Shown piece after piece: positions 6,834-12,710 of a stretch of DNA of 12,710 bases. The notes beneath the pieces were generated by a model. It did no database searches, was not told the origin of the DNA, and saw only the letters and a list, made by a program, of their open reading frames with translations. Position 1 is the stretch's first letter, and each line of letters begins with the position of its first letter. This DNA comes from Cyanobacteriota bacterium. GTDB lineage: Bacteria > Cyanobacteriota > Cyanobacteriia > Phormidesmidales > Phormidesmidaceae. A program made the translations under genes and the position numbers. Location of the stretch: assembly GCA_027592485.1 (NCBI GenBank), contig JAQCKL010000065.1, positions 1 through 12,710 of the forward strand. The letters run 5' to 3'.

Positions 6834-9013
6834 GCACTGCGGACGAGCCGAATTTGATCGTAGGTGTAAGTCCCTTGTAGGTGGGTATGGATCTCGCCCA
6901 GGCGACCGCTTTCCACCTGGGCGATCGCGGCCCAAATTTGCTCCTGCTCAGCCGTGGCGATGATCGGGTTGATATCCACCTCAACCCCCGCATCAATTAA
7001 CTCGATCAGATGCCGGACAATGGTACTAGGTTTCAAATTCCGAAGTTCAGCAATTGCTTCTGGACGATGGCCCTGGCGATACAGGTCTAGGGTGATGTCG
7101 TGGGTATTGCCAGGGGCAGTGGCTGCGGGAGTGGCTGCAGAGGGGGCTGCGGTGGCCTGAGGCCCAGGCGCTGAGAGCCCCCGTTCGGTGCAAAATGCTT
7201 CAATCAGACCAATAAACGCTTGGCCATACTGTTCGAGCTTGCGGTTACCCACCCCAGAGATTTGGCTAAAGGCTTGCTGGGTGCGCGGTAGCTTCTGGGT
7301 CATTTGCCGCAAACTGGTTTCCGTAAACACCATGTATGGCGGGATGCCTTGGCCATCCGCCAAGCGCTTACGGAGCGATTTGAGTTGACCGAGGAGCGTG
7401 GACTGATCAGCAGAAGCGGGGGCATCCGCTAACGATTCACCACCGCTGAGGGTGTCTGGAATGGCGACCTGGACGGTCAGTTGCTTTCGTAAAACCTGCC
7501 AACTGGCAGCATTTAATTTCAACACCGGAAACCCATCTGTGGTTTCCTCCACCAAACCCTGGTGTAACAGCGATCGCCCCAATAACTTCCATTCTTCAGC
7601 ACTGCGATCTTGACCGATGCCATAGGTCGAGAGCTGGTCATGGCCTAGATCGCGGATGCGCTTTTTGCGAGAACCGCGCAGCACATCAATGATATGGCCC
7701 ATGCCAAACCGTTCTCGACACCGGGCCACACAGGAGAGAAACTTTTGGGCCTCTAGGGTCCAGTCCTCCTGGGGGCGGGGGTGACGGCAGTTATCACAGT
7801 GATCGCACCCCGCCGTCAGGGTTTCTCCAAAATAGGCCAGTTGGATTTGGCGACGGCAGACGCTGCTCTCAGCATAGTCAATCACTTGGCGGAGCTGCTG
7901 CCGAGCAATATTTTGCTCCTGGGCATCCGGTTTTTGCTCGATCAAATAATTAATGGTGGAGACATCGGCATAGCTGAAGTACACCGTGCAATGGGCCGGT
8001 TCCCCATCCCGACCCGAGCGCCCCGACTCCTGGTAATAGCCCTCTAGGGTGCGCGGTAGGTCATAGTGCACCACCAACCGGACATCGGGCTTATTAATGC
8101 CCATGCCAAAGGCAACAGTCGCCACCATAATGCGCACGTCATCTCGAATGAAGCGGTGTTGATGCTCGGTTCGCGTCCCATCCGGCAGCCCTGCATGGTA
8201 AGGCAACGCCGCCACCCCATCCTGTTGGAGGCGGGCGGCCACTTCATCGACCCGTTTACGGCTGAGACAGTAGATGATGCCGCTGCCCTGTAAGGCTTGC
8301 ACCTGGGCGAGTAAATCCCCGTAGGGCTGGCGTGCTTTAGGCCGAACCTCGTAGTACAAATTAGGTCGGTTGAAACTGGCGACTAAAATCGCTGGGTCCC
8401 GCAACTGTAGTTGTTGCACAATGTCGTGGCGAACCCGTTCCGTTGCCGTTGCCGTCAGTGCTAAGACGGATACCGACGGAAAGGCGGTACGGAGGCGGTG
8501 CAGTTGGCGATATTCGGGGCGAAAGTCATGGCCCCACTCCGAAACACAGTGGGCCTCATCGATCGCAAACCCGGCAATGCCCACCTGTTGATGGAGTTGA
8601 TTTAAAAAAGGCCAAAAATTTTCGCTGAGCAATCGTTCCGGCGACAGGTAGAGGAGCTTGGTGCGCCCTGCAAGGATATCGGCCTGCCGCGATCTCACCG
8701 TCATCCCATCCAGACTGCTGTTCAGGTAGGTGGCCGCAATCCCGTTATTCACCAGGGCATCCACCTGGTCTTGCATCAGGGCAATCAGCGGCGAGACCAC
8801 GACCGTCACCCCAATACGCAATAGCGCCGGTAGCTGATAGCACAGGGATTTGCCGCCCCCTGTGGGCATCACTACCAGGGCATCTTGCTGCGCTAAAACG
8901 GCTTCAATGGCCGCCCGTTGATGCAGACGGAACTGGTCGTAACCAAAAAAATGTTTGAGGGCGGTTTCTAGGGACGGGAACGGACTAGAGGCAACCGACG
9001 ATACCATGGACAT
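6812..9013 (-). CDS. recQ: ATP-dependent DNA helicase RecQ with C-terminal helicase HTH domain
   Basis: 3'-5' superfamily 2 helicase that unwinds DNA in recombination repair and replication-fork processing. The 733-residue product shows the RecQ order: FGYDQFRLHQ (motif 0, 23-32), Walker A MPTGGGKS (49-56), DEAH (152-155), LTATA (186-190), motif VI QESGRSGRDG (328-337), the zinc-binding cysteines C386, C403, C406 and C409, the RQC winged helix (~415-515), an HRDC domain (~538-608), an Ala/Pro/Thr-rich linker (~614-636) and a C-terminal helicase HTH domain (~637-730). The frame stays open to 9133, but that would run 106 bases into the TPR gene and add 40 residues before the helicase core. I choose the ATG at 9013, 14 bases after the TPR stop; the ATG at 9007 (preceded by TTGGA) is equally possible. 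Likely co-transcribed with the TPR gene. The 3' end overlaps the convergent membrane protein gene by 22 bases. Confidence 0.96.
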   Translation of the reverse strand: MSMVSSVASSPFPSLETALKHFFGYDQFRLHQRAAIEAVLAQQDALVVMPTGGGKSLCYQLPALLRIGVTVVVSPLIALMQDQVDALVNNGIAATYLNSSLDGMTVRSRQADILAGRTKLLYLSPERLLSENFWPFLNQLHQQVGIAGFAIDEAHCVSEWGHDFRPEYRQLHRLRTAFPSVSVLALTATATERVRHDIVQQLQLRDPAILVASFNRPNLYYEVRPKARQPYGDLLAQVQALQGSGIIYCLSRKRVDEVAARLQQDGVAALPYHAGLPDGTRTEHQHRFIRDDVRIMVATVAFGMGINKPDVRLVVHYDLPRTLEGYYQESGRSGRDGEPAHCTVYFSYADVSTINYLIEQKPDAQEQNIARQQLRQVIDYAESSVCRRQIQLAYFGETLTAGCDHCDNCRHPRPQEDWTLEAQKFLSCVARCRERFGMGHIIDVLRGSRKKRIRDLGHDQLSTYGIGQDRSAEEWKLLGRSLLHQGLVEETTDGFPVLKLNAASWQVLRKQLTVQVAIPDTLSGGESLADAPASADQSTLLGQLKSLRKRLADGQGIPPYMVFTETSLRQMTQKLPRTQQAFSQISGVGNRKLEQYGQAFIGLIEAFCTERGLSAPGPQATAAPSAATPAATAPGNTHDITLDLYRQGHRPEAIAELRNLKPSTIVRHLIELIDAGVEVDINPIIATAEQEQIWAAIAQVESGRLGEIHTHLQGTYTYDQIRLVRSAYRLRGD

Positions 9014-9027
9014 CCAACCAGGAGAAT

Positions 9028-9618
9028 TTAGCTTTCCAGTGTAGTGTCTGCGCCCCACCACAATAGCCGCAGGCCAATTTTTGACCGTCGCACCATTCCC
9101 TTGACATGGCCCTTGAGTCTTGCAAGGGTCCAACGGGGTGTTTTGGCAAGGGGAATAGCCTGCCGGTAAAGGGCATAGGCGGCTCGATAACGTCCGAGGC
9201 GATGTAAGGCGACCCCTTTAAACAGCAGTGCTTGGGGATGGCGAGGGTCAATCGCCAGCACCTGATTGCAGACTTGCAAGGCTGCGGTCGGCTGTTGTAA
9301 ATGCAACCGGCAAACGGCTAAGGAGATCGCCCCATTAATGACTTCAGAGACTTCGGATACCTCAGGGTTGGAGCTACCGCTATGATGCCGCTCCAGGCAA
9401 ATTAGCGCCCCGGCATAATCGCCCTGGGCCATCAGGCGCTGGCCCAGATCCAGGCAAGAGGTCTCCCCTGAGCCGCAATTTCCGCCCCTAGCATCCGTAG
9501 CCATAGCGGCTTCTAGGGGTAGAGTGGGCCGCTCTCGTTCTGGCCCAGGCTGATCACAGTATTGCTTAATCACAGGGGTAAGATTCCGTACAAGCCCGTG
9601 GATGGATGGCCGCAGCAT
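9028..9618 (-). CDS. TPR-repeat protein, function unknown
   Basis: A 196-residue protein counted from the ATG at 9618. Tetratricopeptide-like helices fill the middle: ~55-80 (LGQRLMAQGDYAGALICLER), ~95-126 (ISLAVCRLHLQQPTAALQVC, then IDP) and ~129-159 (ALLFKGVALHRLGRYRAAYA). TPR units mediate protein-protein contacts; no catalytic motif is seen. The tail (~164-196) is basic, then hydrophobic (LRLLWW), and could touch a membrane. Start is uncertain: the frame extends to a GTG at 9636, the ATG at 9618 has AGG only 3 bases before it, and another ATG lies at 9504 just before the TPR region. Its stop is 14 bases ahead of recQ, so the two probably form an operon. A minus-strand TATAGT (9640-9635) could be a -10, but no -35 is seen; that would favour the 9618 start over 9636. 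Confidence 0.75.
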   Translation of the reverse strand: MLRPSIHGLVRNLTPVIKQYCDQPGPERERPTLPLEAAMATDARGGNCGSGETSCLDLGQRLMAQGDYAGALICLERHHSGSSNPEVSEVSEVINGAISLAVCRLHLQQPTAALQVCNQVLAIDPRHPQALLFKGVALHRLGRYRAAYALYRQAIPLAKTPRWTLARLKGHVKGMVRRSKIGLRLLWWGADTTLES

Positions 9619-9784
9619 TGACCTGCAGAAAACCACTATAGCGATCGCCCCATCCCCAACCCAGTCGCCTTCACAGAACGTTAAGCAGCTATAAATCCTG
9701 CCTTAAGATCCTCAGACAGGTATCCAGTCAAAGGGCAGTTTGTGTATTTATGTAACTGAAAAGCTGTTTTGGCGGGATGCTGTC

Positions 9785-9814
9785 TTGACAGCTTTGGAAG
9801 GATGCCGCTACGTT
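9785..9814 (+). promoter_or_regulatory. Candidate sigma-70 type promoter for the RHH-ycf46 cluster
   Basis: A consensus TTGACA (9785-9790) is followed after 18 bases by TACGTT (9809-9814), which fits the cyanobacterial -10 pattern TAnnnT. Transcription would begin near 9821, upstream of the ATGs at 9830 and 9854 and downstream of the TTG at 9740 that would open the longest version of the frame. Confidence 0.45.
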
Positions 9815-9853
9815 GGTTTCCATAACGGGATGGGTCCAAACTTGAAACTTGAC

Positions 9854-10222
9854 ATGCAAGACCAGCAAAAGGCTTCTAAAGTGACGCTCTATCTGTCGTC
9901 AGACCTGCATCGCCAACTCAAAATCCGCTCAGCAGTGGATGGAGATGCGATGTCTGCGATCGCTCAACGGGCTTTAGAGTTCTACCTGAGCCATGGGGAT
10001 GTGGTGGATGAGTGCTCTGCGGTCAGTGGTCATACCCATCAGATCTACAGCTGTCCCAGTTGTGATGAATCCATGGTGATGCGACAAGGGGAGTTGTTGC
10101 CGGTGCAGACCACACTGGCGTCTTCCTTGTCAGACGATTTTGTCGGGGTTCAGTCTGAGCGGGTGACCGCCACCCTGTCCCCCGAGGCTAATGAAGCGGC
10201 AAATGAATTAGTGCCCTGTTAG
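9854..10222 (+). CDS. Ribbon-helix-helix (CopG/Arc-like) protein with a possible zinc knuckle
   Basis: 122 residues from the ATG at 9854. Residues ~7-52 have ribbon-helix-helix form: strand SKVTLYLSSDLHRQL, then helices around IRSAVDG and MSAIAQRALEFYLSHG. Such folds usually bind DNA as dimers. Next comes GHTHQIYSCPSC (59-70), with H60, H62, C67 and C70 placed as a potential metal site, plus C54 and a C-terminal C122. The tail is acidic. The frame continues upstream to a TTG at 9740 and an ATG at 9830 (130 residues). I prefer 9854 because it begins just before the fold and the candidate promoter lies inside the longer version; no start has a good Shine-Dalgarno. It precedes ycf46 by 97 bases on the same strand, so it may be co-transcribed with ycf46 and could regulate it (inference). 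Confidence 0.75.
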   Translation: MQDQQKASKVTLYLSSDLHRQLKIRSAVDGDAMSAIAQRALEFYLSHGDVVDECSAVSGHTHQIYSCPSCDESMVMRQGELLPVQTTLASSLSDDFVGVQSERVTATLSPEANEAANELVPC

Positions 10223-10237
10223 TCCCTGGGATGGGTT

Positions 10238-10265
10238 GGGGTGCTTAAATTTGAGCCCCTGTTTT
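10238..10265 (+). terminator. Weak hairpin with T-tract between the RHH gene and ycf46
   Basis: GGG, a bulged T, then GCTT (10243-10246) can pair with GAGC (10253-10256) and CCC (10257-10259) around an AAATTT centre, followed by TGTTTT (10260-10265). The stem includes a G-T pair and a bulge. It may attenuate read-through from the RHH gene into ycf46 rather than stop it. Confidence 0.3.
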
Positions 10266-10305
10266 AGAGATTAGGTTGGGCGTCCGATAGGCTAACCATC
10301 ATTTT

Positions 10306-10322
10306 GGGAGCAGTGATCAGTG
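10306..10322 (+). promoter_or_regulatory. Ribosome binding site that fixes the GTG start of ycf46
   Basis: GGGAG (10306-10310) stands 9 bases before GTG (10320-10322). No ATG lies near in this frame, and the protein from this GTG opens with the expected N-terminal sequence, so the non-ATG start is well supported. Confidence 0.6.
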
Positions 10323-11834
10323 AGAGAAGATCTCAGCGTACTCATACAAGCCCAATATCCGTTAGTCTACTTGGTCACCTTCGAGGAGGAGCGAGCCGAG
10401 CAGATGGTGGCGACCGTTGCCCAGCAACTCGCCCCCCAGCGTCGCCTGTTTAGTTGGACCATGACCCACGGCATTGTTGAGTATGGGCAGCCCCGTAATG
10501 TCACCCAACACAACAGTACGGTTTCCCCTGAAGCGGCGGTTGAATGGGTGATGCGTCAGCGAGAGCCCGGCATCTATATATTTAAGGACTTGCATCCCTT
10601 TCGGGATTCGCCAGCGGTAACCCGTTGTCTGCGAGATGCCATCACCAGCTTCCGAGAGTCGCAAAAAACGATTGTCCTGATGTCTCCCATCCAGGAAGTC
10701 CCCATTGAGCTCGAAAAGGAAGTGGTTGTCCTTGATTTCCCCATGCCCGATATGGCGGAGCTCAATCAGATGCTGTCTCAGCATTTGGGACAGGCCGGAG
10801 TCCCTCGCGTTTCCACCGATGTGCGCGAAAAGCTCTTGACGGCAGCCCTGGGCCTCACCCGAGACGAGGCCGATAAGGTTTATCGCAAAGCGAAGGTAAT
10901 CACCGGGCAACTGACGGAATCCGAGGTGGATATTGTCCTTTCTGAGAAGAAGCAGCTCATCCGGCGCAACGGCATTCTGGAATTCATGGAGGTGGATGAC
11001 ACCCTGGATTCGGTGGGGGGTTTAGAGGAACTCAAGCACTGGTTAAAGCAGCGCTCCAATGCCTTTACGGAGCGGGCGCGGGAATATGGTCTGCCCCAGC
11101 CCAAAGGCATGTTGATTTTAGGGGTGCCCGGTTGTGGCAAGTCTTTGATTGCCAAAACCACCTCTCGTCTATGGGGACTGCCGTTGCTCAGATTAGATCT
11201 GGGACGGGTCTACGACGGCTCCACTGTGGGGCGTTCAGAAGCGAATTTGCGCAATGCCCTACGGACGGCAGAATCGATTTCACCCGCTATTCTCTTCATC
11301 GACGAAATTGATAAAGCCTTTGCCGGTAGTGCCGGGTCTGCTGATTCGGACGGTGGGACCTCTAGCCGGATTTTTGGCACGTTCTTAACTTGGATGCAGG
11401 AAAAAACGTCACCGGTTTTCGTCATGGCTACGGCTAACCGGGTTGAACGTCTCCCCAGCGAATTTCTCCGGAAAGGCCGATTTGACGAAATCTTCTTTGT
11501 CGATCTCCCCAATGAAGAAGAGCGCAAAGAAATTTTTGATATTCATCTCCAAAAGCGACGTCCCGATGTCTCTCGATTTGACCTTGAGCAACTGACCAAG
11601 GTCTGCGAGGGGTTCTCTGGGGCAGAAATTGAGCAGGGCTTGATTTCTGCCATGTATGAGGCCTTTGCCCAAGGTCGTGAGTTTACTCAGTTAGATATTA
11701 TTGCTGCGATTCGATCAACCATGCCCCTCTCAAAAACGATGAATGAGCAGGTCACAGCCCTGCGAGATTGGGCACGACAGCGGGCCAGACCCGCAGCAGC
11801 CTCCGTCGCTGAATATCAGCGTATGGAGTTTTAA
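10320..11834 (+). CDS. ycf46: AAA+ family ATPase Ycf46
   Basis: 504 residues. A non-catalytic N-terminal domain (~1-220) precedes one AAA+ module (~225-470) with Walker A GVPGCGKS (268-275), pore-loop-like YDGSTVGRSE (298-307), Walker B ILFIDEID (324-331), sensor 1 ATANR (370-374), candidate arginine fingers R384/R387 in LRKGRFDE, and sensor 2 GFSGAEIEQ (431-439). The residues needed for ATP binding and hydrolysis are present, and it should assemble as a ring. Conserved from cyanobacteria to some algal plastids. From memory, the Synechocystis homologue lies in a stress-responsive operon and has been linked to photosynthesis and CO2 uptake; the substrate is unknown. No membrane segment, so soluble. 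GTG start (see the ribosome binding site entry). Followed by ycf35 after 164 bases that contain two strong hairpins beginning 7 bases past the stop. Confidence 0.95.
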   Translation: MREDLSVLIQAQYPLVYLVTFEEERAEQMVATVAQQLAPQRRLFSWTMTHGIVEYGQPRNVTQHNSTVSPEAAVEWVMRQREPGIYIFKDLHPFRDSPAVTRCLRDAITSFRESQKTIVLMSPIQEVPIELEKEVVVLDFPMPDMAELNQMLSQHLGQAGVPRVSTDVREKLLTAALGLTRDEADKVYRKAKVITGQLTESEVDIVLSEKKQLIRRNGILEFMEVDDTLDSVGGLEELKHWLKQRSNAFTERAREYGLPQPKGMLILGVPGCGKSLIAKTTSRLWGLPLLRLDLGRVYDGSTVGRSEANLRNALRTAESISPAILFIDEIDKAFAGSAGSADSDGGTSSRIFGTFLTWMQEKTSPVFVMATANRVERLPSEFLRKGRFDEIFFVDLPNEEERKEIFDIHLQKRRPDVSRFDLEQLTKVCEGFSGAEIEQGLISAMYEAFAQGREFTQLDIIAAIRSTMPLSKTMNEQVTALRDWARQRARPAAASVAEYQRMEF

Positions 11835-11838
11835 CAGG

Positions 11839-11885
11839 CTTTTTCTTCAGGGTTGCCTGAAGAAAGGGGCTAGCCAAAGGCTAGC
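11839..11885 (+). repeat. Two adjacent perfect hairpins after ycf46
   Basis: The first is a 10-bp stem TTTCTTCAGG (11842-11851)/CCTGAAGAAA (11856-11865) with loop GTTG, extendable by wobble pairs to 11839. The second, 3 bases on, is a 7-bp stem GCTAGCC (11869-11875)/GGCTAGC (11879-11885) with loop AAA. Neither has a T-run after it, so they look more like 3'-end-protecting or processing structures than terminators, though partial termination is possible. Confidence 0.6.
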
Positions 11886-11909
11886 AGCGTTCGAACCCGA
11901 TAGCGGGGA

Positions 11910-11939
11910 GCTTGCTTCTGTTATGCTTGCTTCCGTTAT
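11910..11939 (+). repeat. 15-bp tandem repeat in the ycf46-ycf35 spacer
   Basis: GCTTGCTTCTGTTAT (11910-11924) is repeated at once as GCTTGCTTCCGTTAT (11925-11939), one mismatch. Each copy ends in a -10-like hexamer running past its end: TATGCT (11922-11927) and TATCCT (11937-11942). No good -35 is seen. A CT tract, CTCTCTCTCTCTC (11941-11953), follows. Confidence 0.6.
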
Positions 11940-11977
11940 CCTCTCTCTCTCTCGAAAACCTCGTTGTCTCTCTCAAG

Positions 11978-11998
11978 TTCTCCCCAGGAGGAAACCCT
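11978..11998 (+). promoter_or_regulatory. Consensus ribosome binding site of ycf35 inside a potential hairpin
   Basis: AGGAGG (11986-11991) is a full consensus Shine-Dalgarno 7 bases before the ATG at 11999 and decides this start over upstream ATGs in the same frame. TTCTCC (11978-11983) can pair with GGAGGA (11987-11992) across the loop CCA, including one T-G pair, which would hide the site. Confidence 0.5.
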
Positions 11999-12349
11999 AT
12001 GTCTCACTTCAGTACGTTACGCACAAAGGTTACCGATGCCGAGGTGCTCATGACTTCCCTACGGGATCTGGGTATCTCTGTTAAGAGTGATGCTGATGTC
12101 CGTGGCTATAACGGCCAGCGGGTGCGTTCTGATATTGTTGCCGTTCTCGAAGGTGATTACGATTTGGGCTGGTCTCGCAACACCGATGGCAGTTTTGATT
12201 TGATTGCTGACCTTTGGGGCGTGGCTAAAAAGCACAACCAAACCGAGCTGATTAACTCGATTAATCAAAAGTATGCCGTCAACAAGACCTTGGCTGAGGT
12301 CAAGCGTCCCGGCCTACAAAATGCCAACGTTAAGTTAGTGCTGCAATAA
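11999..12349 (+). CDS. ycf35: Ycf35 / DUF1257 family protein
   Basis: 116 residues of unknown biochemical function; the family is conserved in cyanobacteria and in some algal plastids. The family is recognised by the opening MSHFSTLRTKVTDAE, the central segment VRGYNGQRVRSDIV with DYDLGWSRN, and DLWGVAKKHN followed by the INQKYAVNK stretch. No signal peptide, membrane segment or cysteine motif, so it should be soluble. The frame is open from 11912, but the consensus Shine-Dalgarno at 11986-11991 and the family N-terminus fix the start at 11999. It follows ycf46 by 164 bases on the same strand and ends 25 bases before a strong terminator. It may be read from ycf46 transcripts, from its own promoter in the repeat-rich spacer, or both. 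Confidence 0.92.
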   Translation: MSHFSTLRTKVTDAEVLMTSLRDLGISVKSDADVRGYNGQRVRSDIVAVLEGDYDLGWSRNTDGSFDLIADLWGVAKKHNQTELINSINQKYAVNKTLAEVKRPGLQNANVKLVLQ

Positions 12350-12374
12350 AGCCACAATGCGTTCCCAATCTTGT

Positions 12375-12405
12375 GGGCTGCTCTAGGGAGAGCAGCCCAT
12401 TTTTT
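12375..12405 (+). terminator. Rho-independent terminator after ycf35
   Basis: A perfect 10-bp stem GGGCTGCTCT (12375-12384)/AGAGCAGCCC (12389-12398) with the 4-base loop AGGG is followed by ATTTTTT (12399-12405). It lies 25 bases past the ycf35 stop. On the minus strand there is no T-run after the stem, so it acts mainly on plus-strand transcripts. Confidence 0.9.
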
Positions 12406-12424
12406 ATGATGGCTAGGATCCAGG

Positions 12425-12619
12425 CTAAGGTTGGAAAACCGGGGCGGGCTCGTCTGTGTCTGCGAGGGGAAAGTCTAGGACCGGCTGGGCGATCGCCACA
12501 ATCCGCTCAAAATTTTCTACTACACCAGGGCGCAACGCTTCGGGAATGGATAAATCCAGCAGCTTTGCCGTCTGATCAACATAGTCGCCCCAATCTTGAC
12601 AAGGTTCAGTGTTAGCCAT
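12425..12619 (-). CDS. AtzG-like (DUF4089) small protein
   Basis: 64 residues. The pattern of an N-terminal helix with YVDQTAKLLDL (13-23), then PGVVENFERI (31-40), AIAQPVLDFPL (42-52) and the end EPAPVFQP (57-64) matches the AtzG-like/DUF4089 family. In known cases the family partners AtzE-type amidases, as a small subunit like GatC beside GatA. The ATG at 12619 has a good purine-rich site (AGGAAAGGG) about 6 bases upstream. No amidase lies downstream, because ycf35 and its terminator converge on it, so it appears as an orphan within this window. Any amidase partner would have to lie upstream (beyond base 12710) or elsewhere. Family assignment rests on recognised sequence pattern only. Confidence 0.75.
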   Translation of the reverse strand: MANTEPCQDWGDYVDQTAKLLDLSIPEALRPGVVENFERIVAIAQPVLDFPLADTDEPAPVFQP

Positions 12620-12664
12620 TGGTTTCCCTTTCCTGAACTATCGATATAGCCGTCGCCACTTAGG

Positions 12665-12710
12665 TTAAGACGTTACCACCTTGAGAACGTGCTCCATCGC
12701 ATCTCTTAAG
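12665..12710 (-). CDS. Possible C-terminal end of a further minus-strand gene
   Basis: From the window edge a frame reads LRDAMEHVLKVVTS and stops at 12667-12665, 45 bases before the AtzG-like start. The amphipathic sequence looks like a protein C-terminus, but 14 codons cannot establish coding or identity. If real, it could be in one operon with the AtzG-like gene. Confidence 0.3.
   Translation of the reverse strand, partial: LRDAMEHVLKVVTS

Larger units (their letters stand above)
531..12496. repeat. HIP1 octamers (GCGATCGC) dispersed over the window
   Basis: Fourteen copies begin at 531, 797, 1477, 1626, 2286, 4107, 4450, 5089, 5509, 6921, 7570, 9641, 9956 and 12489, far above chance for an 8-mer in 12.7 kb. 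HIP1 is a hallmark of many cyanobacterial genomes. Copies occur in genes and spacers; none is found from 5517 to 6920 or from 9964 to 12488. Confidence 0.85.

Noticed and set aside
9014..9133. Longer recQ start at 9133 (40 extra residues)
   Set aside because: It would overlap the TPR gene by 106 bases in another frame, the extra residues do not resemble RecQ, and ATGs at 9013/9007 sit just after the TPR stop and just ahead of the helicase core.
10362..10910. Minus-strand ORF of 182 codons inside ycf46
   Set aside because: Antisense to the Ycf46 N-terminal domain; no recognisable protein features.
11912..11998. Longer ycf35 start from 11912
   Set aside because: The added residues are translated from the tandem repeat and CT tract, and a consensus AGGAGG stands 7 bases before the ATG at 11999 where the family sequence begins.
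12373..12615. Plus-strand ORF of 80 codons
   Set aside because: It passes through the terminator hairpin and is antisense to the AtzG-like gene, which has a good ribosome site and family pattern.

Overview
The window looks like a chromosomal segment of a cyanobacterium. Three things point there. The octamer GCGATCGC (HIP1) occurs 14 times in 12.7 kb. The window carries two conserved cyanobacterial/plastid reading frames, ycf46 (AAA+ ATPase) and ycf35 (DUF1257). The other genes, a class II aroA, a RecQ with a C-terminal winged-helix/HTH extension and an envelope amidase, fit the same lineage. I see no mobile element, CRISPR array, tRNA or rRNA. Most of the region is ordinary core genome.

Layout. 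Bases 1-386 hold no gene I recognise. aroA (387-1739, +) encodes EPSP synthase of the shikimate pathway. After a 293-base spacer that may hold a short leader ORF comes a receiver-GGDEF-EAL protein (2033-3733, +). Its receiver and GGDEF motifs are degenerate while its EAL motifs are intact, so it is best read as a c-di-GMP phosphodiesterase with non-catalytic sensory domains. It converges, with a 4-base gap, on a secreted N-acetylmuramoyl-L-alanine amidase (3738-5507, -). A 372-base divergent region with repeated GATCGCTT motifs and a hairpin plus T-run leads to an unrecognised membrane-anchored protein (5880-6833, +) that contains 14-residue tandem repeats. This gene overlaps by 22 bases, tail to tail, the end of recQ (6812-9013, -). 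A TPR-repeat protein gene (about 9028-9618, -) lies just upstream of recQ on the same strand and probably shares its transcript.

Divergently from the TPR gene, a ribbon-helix-helix protein with a possible zinc knuckle (9854-10222, +), ycf46 (10320-11834, +) and ycf35 (11999-12349, +) form a same-strand cluster. It is closed by a very clear intrinsic terminator (12375-12405). The ycf46-ycf35 spacer is rich in structure: two adjacent perfect hairpins, a 15-bp tandem repeat, CT tracts and a consensus ribosome binding site that can itself fold into a hairpin. A small AtzG-like (DUF4089) protein gene (12425-12619, -) converges on ycf35, and the window ends in what may be the last codons of a further minus-strand gene.

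Functionally the genes are mostly independent housekeeping units: aromatic amino acid synthesis, cell-wall hydrolysis and DNA repair. The two places most worth a second look are the 14-residue-repeat membrane protein with its structured upstream region, and the RHH-ycf46-ycf35 cluster with its unusual spacer. I did not find strong evidence for a wholly new multi-gene system.
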